Source of the DNA: Homoserinimonas sp044769865
GTDB lineage: Bacteria > Actinomycetota > Actinomycetes > Actinomycetales > Microbacteriaceae
DNA length: 64,000 bases
Reading direction: 5' to 3'
Assembly: GCF_044769865.1 (NCBI RefSeq)
Contig: NZ_JBIZWA010000001.1
Coordinates: 1-64,000, forward strand
Each line of letters begins with the position of its first letter. Position 1 is the stretch's first letter. A model generated the notes under the pieces. That model was given only the letters and a program-made list of their open reading frames with translations. It was not told where the DNA came from and did no database searches. Positions 8,073-14,942 of this stretch are shown piece after piece. The translations under genes and the position numbers were made by a program.

Positions 8073-9478
8073 CGCACTGTCAGGTCGCGCACCCGTGCTG
8101 TGAGGGCGCCGAGTTGCTCCGCGACGCGTTCCGGTGCGGTGCCGCCGACACCGTTGCGGCTCGAGACGGCACCCTCGATCGAGAGGACCTCGCGCACCTG
8201 GCCCGTGAGGCGGGGATCGATCGACACATAGTCATCGTCGCTCGGCTCGTGCAGCTCGAGCCCGCGTGCCTCGCAGAAGGAGACGAGCGCACCGCTGATC
8301 TCGTGTGCCTCGCGGAACGGCACATGCTGGCGCACGAGCCACTCCGCGACATCCGTTGCCAGGGAGAAGCCCTGCGGCGCGAGCTCCGCCATGCGCTCGG
8401 TGTTGAACCGCAGGGTCGCGAGCATCCCCGTGAAGGCGGGCAGGAGGACCTCGAGCGTCTCGACGGAGTCGAAGACCGGCTCCTTGTCTTCCTGCAGATC
8501 GCGGTTGTAGGCGAGCGGCAGGCCCTTGAGCGTCGTCAGCAGACCCGTGAGGTTGCCGATGAGTCGGCCGGACTTGCCGCGCGCGAGTTCCGCGATGTCA
8601 GGGTTCTTCTTCTGCGGCATGATCGACGAACCCGTCGAGTAGCCGTCGTCGAGGGTGACGAAGTCGAACTCGCGCGTGTTCCAGAGGATGATCTCCTCCG
8701 CCAGGCGCGACAGGTTGATGCCGATCGTCGATGCGATGAAGGCGAACTCGGCGACAACGTCGCGGCTCGCGGTCGCGTCGATCGAGTTCTCGGTTGGCGC
8801 GGAGAGCCCGAGTTCCTTCGCCACGAGGGCGGGGTCGAGCCCGAGGGAACTGCCCGCGAGTGCCCCCGAGCCGTAGGGAGAGGCGGATGCCCGCACGCCC
8901 CAGTCCCGCAGGCGCTCGAGGTCTCGCACAAGCGGCCAGGCGTGAGCCAGGAGGTGGTGCGCGAGCAGCACAGGCTGCGCGTGCTGCAGGTGTGTGCGCC
9001 CCGGCATGATCGCCGTGGGGTGCGCATCCGCTTGGGCCGCGAGCGCATCGATCAGCTGCACGACGAGGTGGCGGATGTTCGCCGCGTGGTCGAGCAGGTA
9101 GAGGCGCACGAGCGTCGCGATCTGGTCGTTGCGGCTGCGGCCCGCCCGGAGCTTGCCGCCGAGTTCCGGCCCAGCGATCGTGATGAGGTGACGCTCGAGC
9201 GCGCCGTGGACATCCTCGTCAGACTCCTCCGCCGTGATCTGCCCCGACTCGACCTCGGAGGCGAGGCGGTCAAGGGCCGCGAGCATCCGCGCAAGCTCGT
9301 CCTGGTCGAGGTAGCCCGCCGCCGCGAGCGCCTTGGCGTGGGCCTTGGATCCGAGGATGTCGTAGGCCGCGAGCTGCCAGTCGAATTGGGTCGACTTGCT
9401 GAGGCGTGCGAGCTCGGGCGAGGGCCCGTCGCTGAACCGGCCGCCCCAGAGCGAGCCCGTGTTGGTCTCGCCCGCCAT
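8069..9478 (-). CDS. argH: argininosuccinate lyase
   Basis: Last step of arginine synthesis: argininosuccinate is split into arginine and fumarate. The 469-residue protein belongs to the fumarase/aspartase superfamily. It has the superfamily signature GSSIMPQKKNPD (283-294), which contains the catalytic Ser loop, the general-acid region TxHxQ as RTHLQHAQP (161-169), and GRSRNDQ (113-119). The ATG start overlaps the argF stop by one base (TGATG), so translation is coupled. argG (argininosuccinate synthase) and argR, which often lie between argF and argH in actinomycetes, are absent here. Confidence 0.97.
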   Translation of the reverse strand: MAGETNTGSLWGGRFSDGPSPELARLSKSTQFDWQLAAYDILGSKAHAKALAAAGYLDQDELARMLAALDRLASEVESGQITAEESDEDVHGALERHLITIAGPELGGKLRAGRSRNDQIATLVRLYLLDHAANIRHLVVQLIDALAAQADAHPTAIMPGRTHLQHAQPVLLAHHLLAHAWPLVRDLERLRDWGVRASASPYGSGALAGSSLGLDPALVAKELGLSAPTENSIDATASRDVVAEFAFIASTIGINLSRLAEEIILWNTREFDFVTLDDGYSTGSSIMPQKKNPDIAELARGKSGRLIGNLTGLLTTLKGLPLAYNRDLQEDKEPVFDSVETLEVLLPAFTGMLATLRFNTERMAELAPQGFSLATDVAEWLVRQHVPFREAHEISGALVSFCEARGLELHEPSDDDYVSIDPRLTGQVREVLSIEGAVSSRNGVGGTAPERVAEQLGALTARVRDLTVR

Positions 9479-10413
9479 CAGCCCTGCACCCCGTTGCGCT
9501 CCAGGAGCCAGACGAGCAGCGCCTTCTGGGCATGCAGGCGGTTCTCCGCCTCGTCCCAGATGACACTCTGGCCGCCGTCGATCACGTCGGCCGTGACCTC
9601 GTAGCCGCGATCGGCCGGGAGGCAGTGCATGAAGATCGCATCGTCCTTCGCGAGCGCCATCAGCTCCGCATCGACTCGGTAGCCTCCGAGGAGCTTGACG
9701 CGCTCGGCCTTCTCCTCCTCCTTGCCCATGGACACCCAGGTGTCGGTCACGACGACATCCGCCCCCGTGACGGCCTCCTTGGGGTCATAGAAGCACTCGA
9801 CCGAACCGCCCGTCGTTGCCGCGATCGCCACCGCGTCGTCGATGACGGACTGCGTCGGGTGGAAGCCCTCCGGTGCCGCGATGCGCACGTGCATGCCGGC
9901 CGTCGCACCCGCGAGCGCGTAGGACTGCGCCATGTTGCAGGCGCCGTCGCCGATGAAGGTCACGGTCTGACCCTCAAGCGCACCGCGGTGCTCGCGAATG
10001 GTCAGCAGGTCTGCGAGGAGCTGGCACGGGTGGAAGTCGTCGGAGAGCGCGTTGACGACGGGGACGGTCGTGCCCTCCGCCATCTCCTCGAGCCCAGCCT
10101 GGCCGTAGGTGCGCCACACGATCGCGGCAACCATGCGCTCGAGCACCCTCGCGGTGTCGGACGCGGTCTCCTTGCCACCGAGCTGGCTGTTGGCCGTGCT
10201 GATGATGAGCGGCACTCCCCCGAGGTCGGCGATGCCCACCGCGAAGGAGACGCGCGTGCGCGTGGACGACTTGTCGAAGATCACGGCCACGGTCTGCGGG
10301 CCCTCGAGGGGGCGTCGTGAGAAGCGCTCCGCCTTGAGAGCGACAGCGAGGTCGAGGATCTCGCGCTGCTCCGCCTGGCTCAGGTCGTCATCGCGAAGGA
10401 AATGCCTGGTCAC
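9478..10413 (-). CDS. argF: ornithine carbamoyltransferase
   Basis: Makes citrulline from ornithine and carbamoyl phosphate. The 311-residue length is normal. The carbamoyl-phosphate motif SSTRTR is at 49-54, HPCQ at 128-131, the ornithine-binding SMG loop at 228-230 and HCLP at 263-266; together these identify ornithine rather than aspartate carbamoyltransferase. It starts on GTG within GTGA, overlapping the argD stop. It is the fifth gene of the argCJBDFH operon. Confidence 0.97.
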   Translation of the reverse strand: MTRHFLRDDDLSQAEQREILDLAVALKAERFSRRPLEGPQTVAVIFDKSSTRTRVSFAVGIADLGGVPLIISTANSQLGGKETASDTARVLERMVAAIVWRTYGQAGLEEMAEGTTVPVVNALSDDFHPCQLLADLLTIREHRGALEGQTVTFIGDGACNMAQSYALAGATAGMHVRIAAPEGFHPTQSVIDDAVAIAATTGGSVECFYDPKEAVTGADVVVTDTWVSMGKEEEKAERVKLLGGYRVDAELMALAKDDAIFMHCLPADRGYEVTADVIDGGQSVIWDEAENRLHAQKALLVWLLERNGVQG

Positions 10414-11597
10414 TGTGCGGCCTCCAATGCCGTGCTGAAGAGTCTGCCGAACTCGTCGATCTCGACGTCGCCGACAATGAGGGGCGGCGCGATCCGCACA
10501 CTGTACTCGTTCGCCGCGTTGACGATGAGGCCTGCTTCGAGCGCGGCCGCAGACACCTTGTTCGCCACCGGCTCCGTGAGGCCGACGCCGATCAGCAGGC
10601 CGCGTCCGCGCACCTCGTCGACGAGCGGGGAGCCCATCTCGCGGATCAGTTCCCGCAGCTGCGTGCCGCGCTGCTCCGCGTTGCCGATCAGGTCGGATGC
10701 CTCGATCTCGCCGAGCACGGCGTTGGCCGCCGCGGTCGCGAGCGGGTTGCCGCCGAAGGTGCTGCCGTGGTGGCCCCGCTTGAAGAGCTCGGATGCCTCA
10801 CCGAAGGTCACGAGGGCGCTGATGGGCATGCCGCCCGCGATGCCCTTCGCGATCGTGACGGCATCGGGCTCGATGTCGAACTGCTGGTAGGTGAACCAGG
10901 TGCCCGTGCGGCCGACGCCCGTCTGGATCTCATCGAGGATGAGCAGCGCGCCGTGCTCCCGCGTGAGCTCGCGGGCCCGCACGATGAAGCCCTCCGGCAG
11001 GTCGACCACCCCGGCCTCGCCCTTGATGGGTTCGAACACGACGGCGGCGACGGTGTCGTCCATTGCCGCTTCGAGCGCCTCAATCGTGCTGTCGATGTGT
11101 TCGACGCCGTCGAGGAGCGGGCCGAAGGGATCGCGAAGGGCAGCCTTGCCCGTGAGGGACAGGGCGCCCATCGTGCGGCCGTGGAATGCGTTCGTGAGGG
11201 CGAGGATGCGGCGCCGCCTACCGCCGTCGTTGTTGAGTCGCGCGAGCTTGAACGCGGCCTCCATCGCCTCCGCGCCCGAGTTGCCGAAGTAGACGCGGCC
11301 GCGCTCCCCCGCCCCCGTGATGCGCTTGAGCCGCTCAGCGAGCTCGATCTGCGGGGGCGTCGCGAAGTAGTTGGAGACGTGCGCGAGCGTCGCGACCTGG
11401 CTCGAGACCGCGTCGACGAGCGCCGGATGCGCGTGCCCCAGCGAGTTCACGGCGATGCCGGCGAGGAAGTCCAGGTATCGCTTGCCGTTGGTTCCCCACA
11501 CGTAGCAGCCCTCACCCCGCTCGAGCATCGTGAGGGGTGTCGCGTGCGAGCCCATCATGGCCGCACCGAACCTGCTGCTCCAGTCGTGATTCACCAC
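10410..11597 (-). CDS. argD: acetylornithine aminotransferase
   Basis: PLP-dependent class III aminotransferase that converts N-acetylglutamate semialdehyde to N-acetylornithine. The 395-residue protein shows NSGAEAMEAAFKLAR (cofactor phosphate region), LDEIQTGVGRTG with the PLP-ring Asp222, and the Schiff-base Lys251 in IAKGIAGGMPIS. It starts on GTG (with a second GTG next to it) overlapping the argB TAG stop by one base. In many bacteria ArgD also serves as succinyl-DAP aminotransferase in lysine synthesis; this may apply here too but cannot be judged from sequence. Confidence 0.96.
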   Translation of the reverse strand: MVNHDWSSRFGAAMMGSHATPLTMLERGEGCYVWGTNGKRYLDFLAGIAVNSLGHAHPALVDAVSSQVATLAHVSNYFATPPQIELAERLKRITGAGERGRVYFGNSGAEAMEAAFKLARLNNDGGRRRRILALTNAFHGRTMGALSLTGKAALRDPFGPLLDGVEHIDSTIEALEAAMDDTVAAVVFEPIKGEAGVVDLPEGFIVRARELTREHGALLILDEIQTGVGRTGTWFTYQQFDIEPDAVTIAKGIAGGMPISALVTFGEASELFKRGHHGSTFGGNPLATAAANAVLGEIEASDLIGNAEQRGTQLRELIREMGSPLVDEVRGRGLLIGVGLTEPVANKVSAAALEAGLIVNAANEYSVRIAPPLIVGDVEIDEFGRLFSTALEAAQ

Positions 11598-12523
11598 TAC
11601 CCTGCCTTCGCTGTCGAGTCGTTGTCGTGTGGGGTGGCGTCGGGCACGACCTCCGTGCCCACGCCGCTGCTGCGGAACACCTCGAGGAGGATCGAGTGGG
11701 CGACGCGCCCGTCGATGATCGCGGCCTTGTCCACCCCGCCCGCGACGGCTTCGAGGCAGGCCGTCATCTTGGGGATCATGCCGGACTCGAGCGACGGGAG
11801 CATCGCGGAGAGCTCAGACGCCGTGATCCGAGACACGAGCGAGTCGCGGTTCGGCCAGTCGGAGTAGAGCCCCGCGACATCCGTCAGTACCACCAGCTTG
11901 ACGGCGCCGAGCGCGACGGCGACGGATGCCGCAGCCGAGTCCGCATTGACGTTGAGTGCCTGCCCCGGCACCTCGCCATCGGGTGCGACGGAGGAGACGA
12001 CGGGGATCTTGCCCGCGTCGAGGAGGGCGTGGAGCACAGAGGGATCGACATCGACGACCTCACCGACGAGCCCGAGATCGACCTCTTGCCCGTCAACGAC
12101 CGTGCCGCGCCGACGGCCGCGGAAGAGGCCCTGCGTCTCACCTGAGACCGGCTGCGCCAGGTCGCCGTGCTCGTTGATGAGGGCTGCGAGTTCCCCGCTG
12201 ACCTCCCGCGTCAGCACGTCACGCACGACCTCCATCGCCTCGGGGCTCGTCACCCGCAGGCCGCCGCGGAATTCGCTCTCGATGCCACGCTCCTTGAGTG
12301 CGCGGGAGATCTGGGGGCCGCCACCGTGCACGACGACAGGACGGATGCCCACGTGGTGCAGGTAGACCATGTCGGCCGCGAAGGCCCGCTTGAGGTCGTC
12401 GTCAACCATCGCGTTGCCGCCGAACTTCACGACGATGATGCGGTCTCGAAAGAGGGTCAGCCACGGCAGGGAGTCGATGAGCGTCTGCGCCTGCACGGCG
12501 TTGAGGTCGGTCGGTTCGGCCAT
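11597..12523 (-). CDS. argB: acetylglutamate kinase
   Basis: Amino-acid kinase that phosphorylates N-acetylglutamate, usually the arginine-feedback-controlled step in organisms with the ArgJ cycle. In the 308-residue protein the N-terminal VVKFGGNAM holds the phosphate-binding Lys and glycines, and VHGGGPQIS binds the acetylglutamate. The N-terminal extension before VVKFGG is about 30 residues. An extension of this kind occurs in arginine-sensitive ArgB enzymes, so feedback inhibition is likely (inference). The ATG overlaps the argJ stop by one base. Confidence 0.96.
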   Translation of the reverse strand: MAEPTDLNAVQAQTLIDSLPWLTLFRDRIIVVKFGGNAMVDDDLKRAFAADMVYLHHVGIRPVVVHGGGPQISRALKERGIESEFRGGLRVTSPEAMEVVRDVLTREVSGELAALINEHGDLAQPVSGETQGLFRGRRRGTVVDGQEVDLGLVGEVVDVDPSVLHALLDAGKIPVVSSVAPDGEVPGQALNVNADSAAASVAVALGAVKLVVLTDVAGLYSDWPNRDSLVSRITASELSAMLPSLESGMIPKMTACLEAVAGGVDKAAIIDGRVAHSILLEVFRSSGVGTEVVPDATPHDNDSTAKAG

Positions 12524-13707
12524 CAGCTTGAGTACGCGCTGTTCTCGTGCACGTAGTCGTGCGTGAGGTCGTTCGTGAGGATCATCGCGCCAGCATGCCC
12601 CGCGTGGAGTTCAAGCTGCAGCAGCACATCGCGACCGCTCAGGTCGACCTCCTCGCGCGGCCGGTCCGGGCCACCCTTCGTGCAGACCCGCACGCCGTTC
12701 ATCGACACGTCGACGTTGTAGGGGTCGAACTCGGCCGAGGTCGTGCCGATCGCGGCCAGCACCCGGCCCCAGTTGGGGTCGTTGCCGAAGATGGCCGCCT
12801 TGAAGAGGTTGTTGCGGGCGATCGACCGTCCGACCTCGACGGCGTCGTCCTCGCTCGCGGCGCTCATGACCTCGATCACGATGTCGTGGCTCGCGCCCTC
12901 GGCATCCCGCTGCAGCTGGAACGCGAGGTCGACACAGAGCGACTGCAGCTGCACCGTGAACATCGACAGGTCAGGACGGACTCCGGATGCCCCGCTCGCC
13001 ATGATGGTCACCTGGTCATTGGTCGACATGCAGCCGTCGGAGTCGAGCCGATCGAAGCTGATGCGTGTGGCCGCGCGGAGGGCCTCGTCGAGTTCGGCAC
13101 TCGTGAGTTCAGCATCCGTCGTGATGACGACGAGCATGGTCGCGAGCCCGGGCGCGAGCATCCCGGCGCCCTTCGCCATGCCGCCGATCGTGTAGCCGTC
13201 GCCCCGCACCGTCGCGCGCTTGGGCCGGGTGTCGGTCGTCATGATGGCGCGGGAGGCGTCGTCGCCGCCCGTCGCGCTGAGCGCCTTCGCCGCGACATCG
13301 ACGCCCGCGAGCACGCGGTCGCGGAAGGTCTGGTCACCCACGCCGATGAGGCCCGTCGAGCAGACGAGCACGTCACCCGCCGAGACATCGAGCGCCGTGC
13401 CGACCGCCTCGGCGGTCGCGTGCGTCGTCTGGAACCCGAAGGACCCCGTGAAGCAGTTCGCCCCGCCCGAGTTGAGCACGATCGCAGAGACGACACCATC
13501 CTGGATGACCTGCCGCGACCAGATGATCGGGTTGGCGACGGCCCGGTTGGAGGTGAATACGGCGGCCGCCGACTGCAGGGGGCCGCGGTTGACGACCAGC
13601 GCGAGGTCGAGTCCGCCCGAATCCTTGAGGCCGGCCTCGATACCGGCGGCTTCGAAGCCCGCGGGCTCGGTCACTCCCCCGACGCCACTCTCCACCGGCT
13701 GCCTCAT
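12523..13707 (-). CDS. argJ: bifunctional glutamate N-acetyltransferase / ornithine acetyltransferase
   Basis: Recycles the acetyl group from acetylornithine to glutamate, and in bifunctional forms also uses acetyl-CoA. The 394-residue precursor self-cleaves before the Thr of the conserved ATML motif; here it is ATML with Thr190, preceded by KGAGMLAPGL. Other family marks are NSGGANCFTG and SFDRLDSDGCMSTND. Having ArgJ explains why no argE is needed in this cyclic pathway. The start is ATG, overlapping argC by 4 bases. Which of the two activities dominates cannot be seen from the sequence. Confidence 0.96.
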   Translation of the reverse strand: MRQPVESGVGGVTEPAGFEAAGIEAGLKDSGGLDLALVVNRGPLQSAAAVFTSNRAVANPIIWSRQVIQDGVVSAIVLNSGGANCFTGSFGFQTTHATAEAVGTALDVSAGDVLVCSTGLIGVGDQTFRDRVLAGVDVAAKALSATGGDDASRAIMTTDTRPKRATVRGDGYTIGGMAKGAGMLAPGLATMLVVITTDAELTSAELDEALRAATRISFDRLDSDGCMSTNDQVTIMASGASGVRPDLSMFTVQLQSLCVDLAFQLQRDAEGASHDIVIEVMSAASEDDAVEVGRSIARNNLFKAAIFGNDPNWGRVLAAIGTTSAEFDPYNVDVSMNGVRVCTKGGPDRPREEVDLSGRDVLLQLELHAGHAGAMILTNDLTHDYVHENSAYSS

Positions 13708-14750
13708 GGCGCCACTCCGTTCGTCTCAAGACCCGTTGCCTCGGGCAGCCCGAGGGCGATGTTCATCGACTGCACGGCGGCGCCCGCCGTGCCCTTCACG
13801 AGATTGTCAATCGCGCTCACGACGACAAGCCGGTTGGCCGCCTCATCGACAGCGAGTCCCATGATCGCCGTGTTCGCGCCCAGCACGTCGGCCGTCTTCG
13901 GGAACTGCCCCTCGGGCAACACGTGCACAAAGGGTTCCGTGCCGTAGGCGAAATCCCAGGCGGCCCGAGCATCCGAAAGGCTGACGCCCGGTAGCAGCTG
14001 CGCCGTGCTCGTCGCGAGGATGCCCCGCGACATCGGCACCAGCACGGGCGTGAACGAGACCGTGGCGCCCTCCGCGCCGGCGACCGTGAGGTTCTGCACG
14101 ATCTCGGGGGTGTGCCGGTGCGTTCCCCCGACGGCGTACGGCATGGCCGAACCGTGGATCTCGCTCGCCAGCAGGTGCGTCTTCAGGCTCTTGCCGGCGC
14201 CGCTCGTGCCGACCGCGAGCACCGAGACCAGGTCCTGCGGATGCACGAGCCCGGCCTGGATGCCGGGGGCCAGGCCCAGCGTGATTGCCGTGACGTTGCA
14301 TCCGGGCACCGCAATGCGACGTGCGCCGACGATCCGTTCCCGCTGGCGCGAGCCGTCAGCGAGGAGAAGTTCTGGCATGCCGTAGGTCCAGGCACCGTAG
14401 AACTCGCCGCCGTAGAACTTGGTCCAGTCTGCCTCGGACGTGAGGCGGTGATCCGCCCCGCAATCGATCACCAGGGCGTCGTCACCGAGGTGATCGGTCA
14501 ACTCCCCCGATTTGCCGTGCGGGAGAGCGACGAAGACGATGTCGTGGCCTGCGAGATTCTCGGGCGTCGTGTCGACGAGCGTCAGGTGCTCAAGCGAGCG
14601 GAGGTGAGGTTGCGCCGCAATGAGCGGCTGCCCGGCATTGGAGTGGGCGGTGACGGTGCTGATCGTGACATCCGGATGGTGAGCGAGAATGCGCAGCAGC
14701 TCGCCACCCGCATAGCCGCTCGCGCCGGCGACGGCAACGGAGAGGGTCAT
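13704..14750 (-). CDS. argC: N-acetyl-gamma-glutamyl-phosphate reductase
   Basis: NADPH-dependent reductase that turns N-acetylglutamyl phosphate into the semialdehyde. From ATG 14750 the protein has 348 residues, the normal length, beginning with the NADP-binding Rossmann motif VAGASGYAGGELLR. The catalytic Cys151 is in AVPGCNVTA, and VGGTHRHTPEI provides the conserved His. An upstream in-frame start would add 48 unrelated residues and run through the leader region, so I reject it. argC heads the operon and lies 70 bases after a short Arg-rich ORF. No AT-rich ARG-box palindrome is visible upstream. Confidence 0.95.
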   Translation of the reverse strand: MTLSVAVAGASGYAGGELLRILAHHPDVTISTVTAHSNAGQPLIAAQPHLRSLEHLTLVDTTPENLAGHDIVFVALPHGKSGELTDHLGDDALVIDCGADHRLTSEADWTKFYGGEFYGAWTYGMPELLLADGSRQRERIVGARRIAVPGCNVTAITLGLAPGIQAGLVHPQDLVSVLAVGTSGAGKSLKTHLLASEIHGSAMPYAVGGTHRHTPEIVQNLTVAGAEGATVSFTPVLVPMSRGILATSTAQLLPGVSLSDARAAWDFAYGTEPFVHVLPEGQFPKTADVLGANTAIMGLAVDEAANRLVVVSAIDNLVKGTAGAAVQSMNIALGLPEATGLETNGVAP

Positions 14751-14806
14751 GGGTTCTACCTTAAATGAGGAACGGACGATGAAAGGCCGGAGGCGGCGAC
14801 GCGGCG

Positions 14807-14839
14807 GCTGAGCGAACGGCTCAGCGAGGCGACGTCGCC
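14807..14839 (-). promoter_or_regulatory. overlapping hairpins at the end of the argC leader ORF
   Basis: On the minus strand GGCGACGTCGCC (14839-14828) is a perfect palindrome, and GCTGAGC-CGTTC-GCTCAGC (14825-14807) is a 7-bp stem that overlaps the stop codon of the leader ORF. A second GGCGA-GCG-TCGCC hairpin lies inside the ORF (14880-14868), and a third TCGCC lies at 14799-14795. The GGCGA and TCGCC segments can therefore pair in mutually exclusive ways. High G+C alone can create such pairs, so function is uncertain. Confidence 0.4.
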
Positions 14840-14907
14840 GAGAGTCGGCGCACGCGGAACAGCTCGGGGCGACGCTCGCCGAGCAGGGTTCCACGGATCA
14901 TGTCCAC
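14821..14907 (-). CDS. putative arginine-rich leader peptide upstream of argC
   Basis: A 28-codon ORF, too short for normal gene calling. It starts at GTG 14907 (with an in-frame ATG at 14901) and stops at TGA 14821, 70 bases before argC. Seven of 28 residues are Arg, including ERR, VRR and a terminal Arg next to the stop. The GTG sits exactly 6 bases after TACAGT, the same leaderless geometry used by many genes in this window. Its position at the head of the arg operon, its Arg content and the hairpins around its stop suggest a ribosome-mediated attenuator that senses charged tRNA-Arg. Translation has not been shown, and Arg codons are common in G+C-rich DNA. Confidence 0.45.
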   Translation of the reverse strand: MDMIRGTLLGERRPELFRVRRLSATSPR

Positions 14908-14913
14908 CCGAAC

Positions 14914-14919
14914 ACTGTA
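14914..14919 (-). promoter_or_regulatory. -10 box of the argC leader
   Basis: TACAGT on the minus strand, 6 bases before the leader ORF GTG, placing the transcription start at or next to that codon. It lies in the pheT-argC gap, so argCJBDFH-mpg can be expressed independently of pheST. Confidence 0.45.
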
Positions 14920-14942
14920 GCGCGTGCCCGGGTTCCTCACCG

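Noticed and set aside
8114..9604. A 496-codon plus-strand frame opposite argH
   Set aside because: An antisense shadow of argH. No ribosome binding site, no recognisable domain, and argH is fully conserved.
14751..14894. A 48-residue N-terminal extension of ArgC
   Set aside because: It is not conserved in the family and overlaps the leader ORF and hairpins; ArgC begins normally at 14750.
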